From Xiphias gladius (lineage: Eukaryota > Chordata > Actinopteri > Istiophoriformes > Xiphiidae): DNA of 64,000 bases. Location: the NCBI RefSeq assembly GCF_016859285.1, contig NC_053407.1, positions 19,836,699 through 19,900,698 on the forward strand. The letters run 5' to 3'. Numbering within the stretch: position 1 is the first letter of the stretch; the number at the start of each line of letters is the position of its first letter. Of this stretch, positions 11,094-25,233 are shown one piece after another. The notes beneath the pieces are model-generated. The model saw nothing but the letters and a program-made list of their open reading frames with translations. It made no database searches and was not told where the DNA came from. Position numbers and translations under genes: made by a program.

Positions 11094-14000
11094 TCATTTT
11101 TGCTGGTACAGTGGACTGTCAAAGCCGCTGTCCTGCTGGCGCTGTCTCAACTCAGAGAACAGAGGCCTGGAACAAACTCCCTGCTGCTTCTCCGCCTCAG
11201 AGCCAGGGGTGGGTTCCCTGTGTGCGCTCATCTTCACGCTGGGAAAGTTCAAGGCCTGGGTGTGAGGTGTCTTCTTGGCAATCTCATTATAAACTGTCAG
11301 GTCGGACGCATCCGGGCTGAGGCCGACAAACTCTCTCAAGTCGCTGGCCGATGCAGCAGAGACGGAAAAGGGCTTCACTGGTTCCACTTTTCTTCCTGAG
11401 TAGGATAGTCTGGGGACTTGGAAGCTTGTGTCCGAGTCACTGCTGGTCAAGCTCCAGTTGGTCCGTTTCTCATCTCTGACAGGAGCCTCCTGGATGAGGA
11501 ACGGTTTGCTCTGTCGCTCTGAGTCCAGGCAGTTGTCTGCTCTGCTGGAATCTCCTTCCTGCAGGTACAGCTCTCTGCTCTTACTCCTCACCGATACGCT
11601 GACAAAATCCACCGGGGATGGAGAAGCCATCTGTTGAGAGGGTTTGTAAGAGCGAAGGTGTGTGTGAGCAGCAGTTTTGGGTTTCAGGCCTGCATCCACT
11701 GAGGCCTCCTCCTTCCCAGATGCAGAAATGTCCTGGTGGATCATAGGTTTAGTCCCGGCTGCGGCGGCTGGTTTCTGCTCGGAATCAGCAGAGGTCTTTT
11801 CCCTGTGGGATCTCTCCTCTGCCCTGATGTCAGGAAGCTCAGGTAGTGTGGTCGGGTTCTTATTGAAACCTGCGTTTCTACCTGGAGGGCAGCCAGCGGT
11901 GGATACAGCTGTCGAACAATCTGCCAATACAAAACACAGATCAACAACACATATGTATTTTGAGAAAAATCAACAATCAACAGTACTGCAGTTCTGTACA
12001 ATAGGACTCACTTGGTAAACTGTAGTTCTTCCCAGATTTACTTCTGATAGGTGTCTCCAGCACTTTAGCCATGGCCGCCAGCTTGCTCGCAGCATTCATT
12101 ATTTTCTTTTCAGCTCTGCAGAAGACGGGAAGATCAATACAATTAGCCCGAGGAGCCAATTTTGAGAAAGCAAACAAGTTTGAGACAATTATGTCCTCTT
12201 GCCCTGTAGCCTTTCCTCCGTCCTCCAGTAACTCCTGCAGACAGGTCAGATAATAATGCCGCATCTTTCTGGCAGTGTCCTGCCTCTCCCTCTGCACCTC
12301 CATGCGGATCATCTCTGCTGCTCGATCCCGACTCTCCTGGAGGTAACGCAGCATGTCTTCTGTCATAAAAAAAAAAACAAAAACAAAAAAAACACAATCA
12401 CCGTCATAGTCTGTTGTTCACCAAGTATATGTGAGTGGAAGACGTGTTCGAGTTTGATGCAAGTCTACGTCTGCAGTGTCTACGTTTGTCAGCACTTACT
12501 CATTCTATCACAGATGTATTATTATATTAGGTCTACAACCCCTGAATTCTGGTGTCCATAACACAGAATAATTTAAATCCCATCACAAATATCCCCCCTA
12601 CCAAAAATGATAAAATTAATAACCAACCTCTGATCTTTTCTACAGTCACCAAGTATTGCTGCTTCATCTCTTCGAGGCCTTGCTGAAGATTTTGCTGGTA
12701 ATCAGAACTCCTGTAACCAAGAACATTAAATCAATCAAATCAAAAATTCATTAACCACTAATTTTATCAATGAATGTTAGCTAGGAACACCGCGCTCATC
12801 TTGGAGCTTAAAAGAACAAAGGAAATCTGTATACCAAATAAAAATCCCTTGTTCATGTATTTATGTATGTATGTATTTTTAGTTTTACTGAACGAGTGGC
12901 AGAAGTTACATACAATTTTCTACTGACGTTAGGTTTTGTGAATTCGAAATGTCTGCAAAACTGTAACCTGACTAAAGCTGAGATGATCAGTCGATTCTTC
13001 AATTAGTCAATAGACATAAAAATAATTGGCGGCTTTTTCCATTTGCTGCTTTGCTTTGTCTCACCTTGTAAGAAACTCAATATCATTAGTTGCCAAAGTG
13101 TTGGTTGGAAGAAACAAGCAATCTGATAACACCACCTTGTGCTGTAAGTGTTAATATTTTTCCGACATTTTATAGATTAAGCGGTTAATCAAGAAAATAA
13201 TCGGCGAACCAAACAATAATGAAAATAATCGTCCATTACAGCCCTAAATCTGGTCTTTGGATATTATTTTCATAGCACTGCCTCCACTGGCCTTAATGAT
13301 CTCTTTCATGGCGCTGAGATCTCTTAATTTTTTTTTAAGACAGTGCTAAATGGACCATGATGTTGGTGCTGGACATAATGTCTGGAAGGACTTAATTTGA
13401 AAATTACTGAAGGTTGAAAAGTCCTGCTCGAGCTAGTAACCTTAATGATGAAGGCAGACTAGCATATTTTATATAAAGGGAGAATATGGTTGTTGCAAAA
13501 ATCTATAATATTTTATTGGATGGAATATTTAAATACGCCCCCCCCAAAGGCAAGATGTTTAAGCAAAAACTTTGAGGAGAGAAGGGAGAGTATTTGATAT
13601 AAAACAATACACAATGATACACTTTTGACATATTTGGCATGAAACAACAAACAGAGTAACAATAGACAAGGGTAACTATACAGCCAGGGACACAATATTT
13701 CATTTAATTGGACTTGACGAAATTAAAAGAAATGATAAAAACAGTACAAACCCTGAGGATTCTTTGGCTCTCTTCACTTCATCTAGCTGCTGCAGATGTT
13801 TGTCCTTTGCTTTTTGTAAGCTGCTTTTATGCTCATCTGCAAGAAAGTGGGGTATCCCATCAACACAGACGCACCGACATAGTTGAGTAAATCTATTTAA
13901 ATGTCCTTTAGAGAAACATTTTAAATGCTTTAAAAAAAAAAAAATACATACCTTTGAGATGCTGCATGGCAGTTTTGTGCTCCCGAACGCTGTGCTGGAG

Positions 14001-17000
14001 TTGACGGCAGGCTTTCTCAAGGTGTCTCTGGAGCTCCTGATTCTTCCTCTGCAGCTTACTTAAAGTCTCAGCGCACTCCTTCCTGCAACGAGCCTGCTCC
14101 CTCTTCTGGGACAAAGAGCCTGGAAACAGTGGACAATATTGATGAGCAACTCTACTACAGTCTAATCAAATCTGGTAATACTCTAGGTCAAATGTATTTA
14201 AGTAGAATGTTTGCTCCCTGCAATAATAAGTGACGATATGAGATATAAGTGAGAAAGCTGTAAAAAAATGTCATTGTGACATTACATACTTTTCATTTGG
14301 TCAATTTCTCTTTCATGTTGTTCCTGTGTTTCTTTTAACACATGACTCAGTCTCTCCTCACTTACCTAAAGAGACAGAAATTAAACCATAAAGGAAAAAG
14401 CAACTCAAACACCGCACCACATCAGACACACAACCATAAAGAGGGCACACTCAGACAAATCAAAATTCAAATGCCTCAACGCTTAATCTTTGCAGCACAC
14501 CGTGTATTGCAACACTCCAACCTTTGTCTTCTGAAGACACAGTAAATTAATCATTGAGCAGAACCAGTCCACCTAAATCATTAACAGATAACACCATTTA
14601 CTTCATCCTTAGACAACAGATAATCCATTAACAACCCACTTTCTTCCACTCCTTCTTGGCCTGGGATATTGCCCTGCTGACTATGTCTTTGCAGGTTGTT
14701 TGGATGATGTGTGTCATTGTTTTCTCTGATGTGGCCCCGCTGGTCCTCTTGGTGTTTTCAGTGCCATGCTGATCTGTTTTAGGATCTCTGAGAAGTTGTG
14801 CCTGCACCTCATCTAGTCCAGTCTGAAGCTCTGCCAATAGTTCATCCCTCATCTGCTGTCTCTGGGTCAGCTCTCTCTCTGCTTGCTGACATCTCCACTC
14901 CTCCTCTCTGGCCCTCAGAGTCTCCTGAAGCTTGGCCTCCATCTGCAGGAGCAGCTCCTTCTTCTGGAGGTGGGCATCCTCCCTGGCCTGCTGCAAAGCC
15001 TGCTCCAGCTTTTTGTGCTGCTCTTGCAGCTTGGTTTTGTACAACTGCTCACTGCGAGCCCGAACCACAGAGATCTCCTGCTGTTTGTCTCGGTTCCAGG
15101 CTGCTCTAGCTCCGGCCAGCTCAGCCTTCAGCAGGGCAGCTTGCTCTCTCCTTGCCTGCTCCAGCTGGCTCTGGAAAGTCGCTACCTCCTCTTGGAGCTC
15201 CTCCACCCTCTGTGCTCCAGAGCTCTGCTCCTCCAGCTGGTTCTTGTGTTTCTTATGCCACTGCTCCTCTGCCTCCCTCAGGGCCTGGGAAACCTGGGAC
15301 ATTTAAAGAAAGATACATGATCACAACAGAAAAGCCAGATGACAGCAGTGACGCTTTTTTTATTCATACAAATAAAAAAAATAAAAAACTGTCATACCCG
15401 TTGTTCTGTGTCTTTTTCTTGTAGTTCTTCCCATTTCTCTTTCTCAGTTTCGAGAGAGGCTTGATATTCTGGTAATGAAGTCAAATCCTCAATCCAGCGA
15501 TTGTAGGCCCTGGTCACTGCACCTTCAACCTGTGACACCAACACATACTGTATGTCCACTACTAAATTTGACCCTTTCAAATCATGTATATTATGATTTT
15601 AAAATAGCTTGGAGAATAGCTTTACAAAGTCTAGTGGTATGGGTATGTGGTTTTCCAATTGGTGCCATCCATACGAAAATGTACAGTAAAACACATTTGC
15701 TAACTGGCAGATTTATTATAAAGACAACCCAGTGACCTGCTTGGCCATGTCCTCCAGATGTTTCTCTTGAAGCTCTCTCTGGGCCTGTTTCTTGGCTTCC
15801 TCCACAGCTTTGCGCTTGACCTTGTCAGCTTCTACTTGCAGCTGCTGTTTCTGGGCACTAAGCCTGGAGTCCAGCTCCTCAGCAGTAATTGTCACTCTGC
15901 TGCCCTCAATCTCATCTGTCTGACAGGTTACCTCGGCAGTGTCTCCGTGTTTCTCCCTCCTAGCCTCCTCCAGCCTCTGGGTCCAGGTTCTCTCCATCTG
16001 CACGGAGGCAGGAAAAAACATTCAGGTCTAAAGTGAAATATACATTTGGGAATCCAGGGAGGTGGACAGTGATCCGTGGAAATCATACCTCTTGCAGTTC
16101 CTCCTTCCACCTAGCCTTGGCCGAGGCTACATGAGAGTTCACCTGCCGCTGGATCTCAGCCTCCTTCTCTCTGGACCAGAGAGCTTTTAGCTGGTTTATC
16201 GAGGCCTGATGCTGAGCCTCGAGGTCAGCCCTCAGCTTCTCCACAGCTGTACCACTCTCCTCTCTCATTTTTTGCTGGGAATAACAGCCAATCAATCGTT
16301 AATCATTCTCAGTCCACAGACAGCCACCTTCATCACCGTGAAAAAGATTTGTGACATACAGTACAGCGTATAGTAATACAATAAACAAATAGTCAAAAAA
16401 TAAATAGTGAAACCTTCATGTTCCAGCTGAGTTTTGATTTAAAATATTAGTACAAAAGTAAATACTACCTCACTAATATTAATCAAAACCAACACAATTC
16501 TGAATAATCATTTACCATACATTAGCGTATTTTGATCTTTTGAATTATGTTTCAGTGTTTGATATGCATAACAACCATGTGCAGGATTTCTCCAATTACT
16601 TTTTTTAATGCACATTTTAGGATCTTTTATTTGATACCTCATTTTCTCTGATCAAAGCCTCCTCCTTCTCCCTGTTTTGTATTTTTTCTTCAAGCATGTC
16701 CTTCTCTTTGCAGACAGATATATAACACTCTTGTACAGCCAACATCTTATCACTGGCCTCAGACAGCTGGGTCCTGTGTAGGAAGCAGTAAACACTGTAA
16801 ACAAGTTGCAAAGGCTTAAAGTTGACTAAAATTCCTAGAGGCAGGTGCCGAGGACTTACTGTAACTGCTGGACCTGCTGCTGGTGCTGTGCAGTCAGCTG
16901 TTCAACCTGAGCATCATGTTCCAGCATGAGCTCTGTTTTGACCTGGTTCACCACGTCGTCCCTATACTGCTGATGAATCCGTTCAGATCTTCATGAAGAA

Positions 17001-20000
17001 ACAAAGACTGTATATATGAATCAATACGCACACCTTAAAAAAACCATTAATTAATTCAGGTCTAAAGTGAAAGGATGGTACTATAATCTTAGTACCATCC
17101 TCTGCGCCTTACCTCTCAGCAGCCTCTTGCTTTTCTTGGTCCAGCTCCTGGATCATCTCCCTCATCTTAATGCATAGCTCTGAGTTGGCAGACCTCACCT
17201 TCTCCTCACTCTGTCTCAGCTCCGTATTGTTTTTCTCTAGAACCTAAAATTTGGACAGAACAAGAATCTTTCATGATTTAGTCCAAAAACAAAGAACACA
17301 ATTAATCTGACAATGAACCAACCAACCTCCACTTGTTCCTGCAAGTGTAACTTGTCTTCCTTTAGTCTCATTAAGTTTTTCTGAAACTCTCCAGTCATGT
17401 CTGGATGTTCCGTCTGACTTTTCTCTCTGACCTGCAGACATACAGCAGATGTAGTGTTTGTTTTTTTTTTTTTAAATAATTTCTTACAATTTATTTATAC
17501 ATTATGCTTGTACCATACCATTTATACCAAGTTTTAGTTCCCTGTTCTTTTTTTTTTTGGTTAACATCCAAATGTCTTTTTTTTCTTTTTATGCCAGTCA
17601 AACTGAATAAGTGTTGGGGAGAATGCCTTAGTCAGCAGTTCAACATTAAATCTAGTGTCTGGTCATATAGGGGGAGTTCTTACCGAAGAGCAGAGCTTGG
17701 CTTCATCTAACTGGGTCTGAAGTTCGTTTACTTGGCTCTGACAGTGCTGGAGCTCCTCCTGCAGCTGACTGATCTTCTGCCGCTTCCCCTTCAGACTACC
17801 CAGGCAGCGCTGCATCTCCACTCGCAGCAGCCGTAGGGCCTCGTCCTTGGGCAGCTTGGAGTCCGACAGGTGAGCCAAGGCAGTACTGTCGAAACAGTAA
17901 GGAAAGTTACATGTGGATTGTCAGTGATGGGAGTGGTGATCCTAAAGTAGAAATTTGTTGACAAAGTGTCACAGTATATACTAGGACTCATGGCACAGAG
18001 ACAAAAGGACACAGAGAGTGAAAAGAGAATCTGAGGCACTGTAATAACGACAGTGACTCTACTTCATAACCATGGCACACCTGTGGAGAGCGCCACTTTT
18101 CCTGTTAGTTTTCTTTAATCCTAGATCCATACAGGATTCAGACAGCTGGTTTTCCCAGTCACTGCTCAGCTCTGATGCAACGACACCATGTTTCACAGCA
18201 GATTCATACAGAGTGATCTGCTCCTTCAAATCAGCCAGATCCTCCTTCAGGATAAATTGGAAAATAAAAAGATGAAAAGTTTCATCAATCAAGTTTAAGC
18301 ACATCTTTTTTAGGTAATAATGTTTCCAGAGTGTTTCCATTTTTGGGCAGAAAAATAAGAATGCAAACCTGTAAGACTTTGTTCATGTTTTCGCTCAGTG
18401 CCTTGGCTGATTGAGCCTGTTGTAGTTTAATTTGCATCTGACTCATCTCCTGCACTGAATCTGAAGAAAACAGAACCACAGTGGATAAGAAAATATCATT
18501 TGGACTCAAGCAAAGTAAAATATGTGCCTAAGAGTTTACTCACTAGTCTGCAGTAGCTTGGCACATTGTTGTTGACTCTCCTCTAGGCGCTGAGTGAGGG
18601 CGTTGATGACCCTGGCTCTCTCCAGTTGCTCTTCTTCTCTCTGGCGCTCCAGCCGATTCACCTGCTCTCGTAACCCATGACCGACATCAATCTGGAAGTA
18701 ACAACACAACAACACTGTCAACATATACTTACAAGTACGCTATATCTGCAGGTGACTTGCAAATATCTTGACCTGTATTAGAATTTTGAGGTCTTATTTA
18801 ATGTCTGATGGATAGCCTGTTAACGCATTAATCTCATTTTCCACTGCCAAATCCTGTGACAGAAAAAGTACAGACCTGTTCATTCAGAGCCTGAGAGGTA
18901 GAGTCAAGCTTCTGCTGTAGGGTCAGCAGTGCAACCTCATGCTGTTCTCTTATGATGGCAAGGTCCCTGTCATGCTGCTCCCGCGCTCTTGACAGTGTGT
19001 CAGAACGACAAAGCTCCAACATCTGCTGCTTCATGCTGTCCACTGCAGCCTCTGCCACCCTCTGCTTCTTCATGTTCTGCAAACAAAGTGAAAGTACTGT
19101 ATAAACATCTTTTACCAAAGGTTTCGATGTAGATATTAATGCTATCTGCATGCTTCAGTAAGCGCTTTAAGTCTGTTTCAGAACACACTGTACAACATTT
19201 TACTGAGGCATTTAGTTTATGTCATTAGATTTTTAAATTCTGTAGGGCTGACACTACTTTCAAATTTATTTAATAAATTTTGTATGACTGATTATTGCCT
19301 TCTCCAATTTTTAAAAAAGGTTTCTCCCATAAGTACAGATAAACTTCGCTGATTGAGATTGTTGTAGTTTGATTAGCATCCGATTCATCTCCTGCACTGA
19401 ACGTAGAGAGTAAAGAAATACAGATAGTCTGCAATACATCAGGTTATCTTGTATTTTGCTTAAGAAACACTTAAGAAAATATGAGAAAAAAAGTGTTGTG
19501 TGTCAGCTCAGAACCTTACCTCATGGTCTCTCTCAGTAAGGACCTGTAGTTGCTGCTGCATAGCCTTCACTTTTTTTTGCATTTGAATCTCTCTCTCCTT
19601 GGCCTCCTCAACCAGTCGGCTTGATTCCTTTAGACTTACTGTTAGGCCATCCTTTTCATCTATCGATGAGAAAAAATGACAGTGACAATGTACCCATGGG
19701 AAACACATCCGGCAAAAAACAAGGGCAGAACAGCCTGTGCAGGAGTCACTGTTTCCGTAGATAGCGCAAGCCCTCTCAACAGCCACAAGGGGGCAGATGT
19801 ATAACTGAGTGAAGACATATCCTATTTTACTTCCTTCTATCAATCTCAATAAATCGCTATATATTGATAGAAACCCAGCTCTTAACATGGTTTAAGTATA
19901 AGTGTCGAACACAAAGGTCAGACATAGTGAAGAACTACTGTTTAAAAACAGATGCCCTAATAACTCTTCCAAACCTGTAGTGAATGATTTATTCATTCAA

Positions 20001-23000
20001 AGTTCAAGGGATTCTGTTAATTTCCACAACATCTTAAATTTTTTGCTTTAAGAAAGCATGTAACCCACCCCCTCATTTTGAAGGTAAAACCTGTGTGAAA
20101 AATACCTTTGACAATTGCAAACTGATGGTCGAGGTATCTCATATTACGCCTTGAATCTTCCAGTTTTTGCTCCAAGTCTTCAATTTGCCTCTGCTGAGCT
20201 TTGTTTAAAATCTGCAGTTGGGCAAGCTGCTCCCTATCAGCAGTTTCTGAAACACACCACAACATTTTATATTCAACAGATCCATCAGTTACCCCTTATT
20301 TAAACCGTGTGAGGACATTTTAATTTTTTAGCAATGCTATTTCAGAAGCTGTATGTTATACAATAACACTTTAGATCTCCAGTTTCAAAGTGGTAAACTG
20401 GCACAATCAACCAAGGGACCCCTCTCTTTACATCTTGTGCATTAGGGCTATCAAAGCTACTTACCAATGGTATTTAAGATTACATTTGACATGCAGTCTG
20501 ACGTAACACATCTCTTCATGAAACAGTAATAAAACAGTATGTATATTCTCTGACAAATTTCTATCTTTATCATTTCTTCACAAGAAGTCACTCAGGACAC
20601 TAAATGCTGAGCACAGATTACTGTGCAGTGCAGTAGCACCGGTAAATTAGTTTTGTATGGAGGCAACCAAATCTCAATGGTAAACTGAAAATTTGCTGAT
20701 ATCAAATAACACTGTTAAACTGTGGTTCATGATAGTTTGTGTGGCCGGTACATGGAACAAAACAGCTCATTCTTTTTCATTTGTCCTTCTCTCTAAGCCT
20801 CTCTCAGTCAAAACGACCTAATTTATTATTGTCCATAGAACAACTAAAGTGGAGCATTGAGAGTCAAGAGTATTGCTGAATGGCACTTTGACAACAGCTT
20901 TTGCAAACAACAGACTATTTTTAGATTCAGATTATTCACTTGGACAGATTGGCTCAGAAGGTTCAGGAAATTGCCTAAAGATCACTTTTCAGCTATTGTA
21001 GTTCTGTGTTATTAATACGGCAACTATATCAAGACTGTAAGACTCACGTTGTGTCGAGTCAAGGAACTCTCTTTGCAGATGGTCAAACTGATCGACTTGT
21101 TGAGCGGCCGGTGAGTTAAACATCTTTGGCTGAGGGGCAGGATGGTAAGGATTGTAGTTGACCATGTACTGATTCACAACTTTCTCCCCAGCTCCAGGCT
21201 TGAAATTCAGAGGGACAAAACAAAAAACAAAGACAGAGTATGTTTGACATAAAAACACTATTGTGTTCAATAACATAAGAATAAACCAACTCAATTTTTC
21301 ACAATTAAACTATTGCGTCATTCTCAAATACACAATAAAACAGCACAAATTACAAACTGCCAGATAACAAGATATTAATCTTGAACTATTAGAGAAAAAG
21401 ACAAGTACTGTATGAATTAAATATACAGGGAGACTGCCATATGAATGAAAAAATATGGAGACTTGGGTTTACAGTTTACAGTTAAAAACATAATTTTTTG
21501 TAATACATTTTCCGTTATTATTTATTTGAATTGTTATGGGGCATAATAACTAGTAGCAGCTTTGCGAGACATCGCGTTTAATCTGAGAGTAGATAGAAAG
21601 CTTGTTCTCGAATAGGAGACTTTAGAAGACAAGAGCAGCAGCCACTGTAATGAACCATCCAATACTTTGAAATTTGTATTTTTACAATAACACACCATGG
21701 ACCCTGCTGTTATTTTGGTGGTTTGCAATGATGAAGTAGTCCACTCACTTGAAAATGGTTTCTGGTATTATGGTCCCCATGGATTTGCTTTTCCTTGTAT
21801 CCTCCTTCCCCGTTATAGTCCACATGGTTATTAGTGCCTTGAGGGTATGGTTTAGACTCATACTCATCTGTGGAGAAATCATTGGTCTCTGTAGATTTCT
21901 CTGTGCCCATGGTGGTATATGTATAATCTCCTTGGGTGAACTGGTGATCCTCTTGCTGCTGGTTCCAGGTGTGAGGCAGAGGTTGACTTTGAGGATGCCT
22001 CTGATGTCCATTGATCTGAACAGCACCATCCTTGTAAGTGTACTCATCACGAGAGCCTTGATCATAGTCAGCTTCGTAGTTCTACAGAGAGACATTGACA
22101 GTAAGAGCGATTTTTTTTTCTTTCCAAGGTTTAGAAAACAAAAATCCATCAGCGAAAACAAACTAACACGCTACCTGTTCATGAGGGATTGGCCTTGGTT
22201 GATTTGACCATTGCTGAGTCCATGTGGACTGTGGGCTGAGAATAGAGGGAAAGAAGAGCATAACTATACTATAATACAGTCATGTTATAGCTGTTTTTCT
22301 TGAACCACATCCCAAACCCTTCAAATCTGAGATTATTATTGTGTCAGCAGCAACATGTGTGTTACCTGTTGCCAGTGTTTTTATTGCTGCAAGTAGAGTA
22401 CTCCAACTCTGGGGAGGAGGAGTCTCTGCTGTCCTCCAGCATATCATCGGGCAGGTCTGTGAGCAATTTGTGCAGCTGCAGAAAAGCAGCACATGGAAAT
22501 GAGTCACCAAGGTTGCTCCGCAACCAAGTTGTTACAGAACAGAGCAGCAATCACCTGACAGACTCAGAAACAGAATGTGTCAGGGGGCATGTTTGTAGAG
22601 TTTTGCTATAAAGTAATCTAAAATAGCTATTTTGAGAAAGTGTTTTAATTTAAAATTCACCACATAATATTTTGAAAATGTTAAACTAAAATTCTGTTAT
22701 CTTGAGCAGAATACAGCTCAGTGTAGCTGATAGAACCATTTTGCACAGGTTTTAGAGTGCACGATCATTTTGTTAATGCATGTGTAATTTTTCAGCATGT
22801 AGGAATCTCTCATTCTGGAATGAGAGCTAAAACAATTAATTGTTTATTCGATTAGTTGACTGACAGAAAATTCATTGCTAAAAATTCTGATTGTTAAATA
22901 ATTTAAGTCATTTATCAAGCAAAGATTCCAAATAGATTTGTGGTTACAGCTTCTTAAATATGAAGATATGCCACTTTTATAATTTTAGATTAATCATTAA

Positions 23001-24408
23001 TGAAGGTAATCGTTAGTTGCAGCCCTAAGTGAATTAAGACATATTTGACAATGACAAACAACGTCGTGTTCTCTCAATGTAAAAACATCTTAGCTCTTTC
23101 TGAAACATAAACCAAAAGGAGAATTCTCCTCGGTAACTTGCGTCAGTAACACACTGACCAAGCTTGCTTTACAACCATCCATGTGAGATGAACAAGCAGA
23201 GCCAGCTGGACTTACTTCCCACAAGGACCGTTGAATATTCCTCAAATCCTCCACTGTGTCCACAACCAAAGGACCCATGTTATCCCACTTACACATTTAG
23301 CAAAGATGGAATGGGCACTTCTGCTTCAGCTGTGAAGCCACATGATAACCTCCTAGCCTAATTTTTCTACAGCAAAGACCTTCTGTGTGAAGCATCTAAA
23401 ACGTGCCTGGCATGTTGTCGGCTCCCACTGGCCTTGCTGTGTTTAGCTCCCAAAGAACTCCATTGTTTAGACAAAACATATAGCATGGTTAACTGGAGCA
23501 GAAACATTCCAATCACTGGCGGAAAACATGTTCCACTTGCCATCCTGTGTATAACAAATAGGCTATACCAAAGAAAAAAAGTCCATTCAAGAATTGATAT
23601 TCAAAGTCCCGTTCTTCTGAGTATTGCAGCCCACTGGTGAGACATTCAGCGACAGTTTCTTCATGCTTTACAAGTACAAGTGGGGTCAAATGCAGAAACA
23701 AGGTAACCTACATAGAGAAAAAGTGGAGAAACTACAGGGCAGAGCTAGTTTCGGCGTGACACACCTGGAAGGAGGCCTTTTCCTTGAGCCAATAATAGCT
23801 CAGGTTTGTGGCGCAACAAATTGTAGGCGTGAGTAATAACACAGCATGCCTGTCTAGCTGTGAAGCTGGTGGGGCATGTGAAATTCAAAAAGTGCACCAA
23901 TCTAATGCTTCCCCAAACAACGACAACAATACTAACTCAGAAAAAAAAGCCTTACAAATTTAATATTCTCAAAAGAGAACATAACAGTTTGGTAAATATA
24001 CAAACATGAAAGTGTACATTATCAGTGAGTAAAGTTGCCAGTAATTGTGATATCACTGAAGCAGAGAGAAATAATGCCTCTAGAACTGCACATTCCGCAG
24101 GTTATCTTTCTACAATTTTATCATGCCCTGGATATATGCTGTCACCTGACGTGTTGGATAACAGACGTTTGACAATATGTAAAATCAAGAAACTACCGCT
24201 GCTAGAGCAATCTGGAGCTTTAACATAAATCACAATCGCACACAACCACATGTCAAAAACACAATTGTAACACAAATGTTATCCTAACAACTTTACAATG
24301 CTGTAGCTATGTGTGCCGCACCTCTTGCTCTCTTGCATAGTCCTCCTGGTCGTATTCTTCCTCTTCGTGTTGGGTTTGAAGAGCAGCACTGTCAAAATCA
24401 ATAGACAT
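11094..24408 (-). CDS. cep152: Centrosomal protein of 152 kDa (Cep152 / Asterless orthologue)
   Basis: Cep152 is a pericentriolar scaffold that recruits PLK4 to start centriole duplication. Coding exons: 24408-24322, 22475-22366, 22235-22175, 22081-21749, 21198-21048, 20246-20106, 19659-19520, 19076-18876, 18691-18544, 18460-18369, 18244-18081, 17885-17684, 17431-17327, 17243-17113, 16988-16860, 16773-16638, 16274-16089, 15997-15737, 15529-15398, 15293-14640, 14365-14290, 14119-13952, 13836-13752, 12710-12628, 12359-12203, 12115-12012, 11920-11094. All phases agree: 1687 aa, close to human. The N-terminus [13 protein letters not shown] with an acidic run, then [10 protein letters not shown], matches the PLK4-binding end; residues from about 250 to 1410 are mostly coiled coil; [22 protein letters not shown] and the terminal QQDSGFDSP match the human C-terminus. 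The fifth-last exon junctions and others use GT-AG; the 12203 donor is GC. A noncoding 5' exon probably ends at 24719 (CAG/GTAAGC). Confidence 0.95.
12116..12202 (-). other. cep152: 87-nt in-frame GC-AG intron (or optional coding segment) in cep152
   Basis: The donor reads ACAGG/GCAAGA and the acceptor TTCTGCAG/AGCTGAA. Removing 87 nt joins DGGKATG to AEKKIMN, matching the human DGKEGAEKKIMN context. The segment is a multiple of three and has no stop, so retention would insert 29 residues. Confidence 0.75.
12974..13247. repeat. Interspersed repeat, 'GCAGCCCTA'-ended family, copy 2
   Basis: It begins around GAGATGATCAGTCGATTCTT, contains CCGACATTTTATAGATTAAG and ends ATTACAGCCCTA. It lies in the cep152 intron between the exons at 13752 and 12710. 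Confidence 0.7.
19348..19403 (-). pseudogene. Relic duplicate of a cep152 exon
   Basis: About 55 bases match the cep152 exon at 18460-18369 with roughly seven differences by manual alignment, ending in the shared CATCTCCTGCACTGAA. In the parental frame the minus strand reads [12 protein letters not shown], against [12 protein letters not shown] in the real exon. It lies in the intron between 19520 and 19076, lacks a usable donor, and phase-0 inclusion would give an immediate stop, so it appears non-functional. Confidence 0.7.
22825..23028. repeat. Interspersed repeat, 'GCAGCCCTA'-ended family, copy 3
   Basis: It opens AGCTAAAACAATTAATTGTT and closes TAATCGTTAGTTGCAGCCCTA (split as TAATCGTTAG and TTGCAGCCCTA). 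The two ends are partly complementary. It lies in the second-largest cep152 intron (24322 to 22475). Confidence 0.75.
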
Positions 24409-25172
24409 GATGCGCAGCCCGCTGGTGTAGGGATGCGCTGGGGAAAGAGGTAAAAACAGTAACTTAATGGAAGGAAATCACAAACAACCAGGAACTATGT
24501 GCAACTTCGCTCTGAATTTGAGATGGTATGTATCAGATTCCACGGCTCGGGAGCAGGCAAAGATAACTAGGTAGAGGTTGGGGTCAGGTTAAGCATAAAA
24601 TATGGTATGGTTCAGGCGAAGCTAAGAACACCTACTCCCGAGCCCTGGGATCTAATGCCAGCCAGTATGTGATGGTTATAATAAAGTCAACCAGTCAAAT
24701 AAGACACATAGCTTACCTGTTGGTTACAATGGGACAGATGTTTCCTTTGTTAGGCTGCTTATTCCTTTACTTGAGTAACGTTAATGTGTATTAGCTGTCA
24801 GCCACATTACTGTTTATTTTACAAAGCATCGACGCTGGCTCACGAGCCTTAACCTGGCCATGTTAGCTTGCCTTAGCAACAACTATCCCGGAGAACATTT
24901 AAAAATGACTTTACCATGCTTCGAAAAAACTACTTCAAATACGTTTGATCAAAGTGTTAGATTCGTTCGCCGGGAAAAGTTTAACGCCAGTTTGCATGCA
25001 TCTGACCTAGCAGTAAACTTTTGGGGAACAAAGCTAGCAGCGGCTAGCCAGTTGAACGTCCTCTTTAAGAGCAGCGGCCTCGCCTACTTTGAAAAGTCGC
25101 GCGCATTAGCAGCGCCAAACCACTGCGGGTCTTGAACACAAACACACACACACACACACACACACACGCACG

Positions 25173-25233
<61 letters not shown>

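Noticed and set aside
11741-12001. Minus-strand open frame overlapping the cep152 last-exon junction
   Set aside because: Reads a different frame through the intron between 12012 and 11920; the splice-consistent cep152 model explains this stretch.
14798-15320. Three long plus-strand open frames opposite cep152
   Set aside because: They are antisense shadows of the 654-nt Gln/Glu/Leu-rich coiled-coil exon; codon bias in that exon keeps the opposite strand open.
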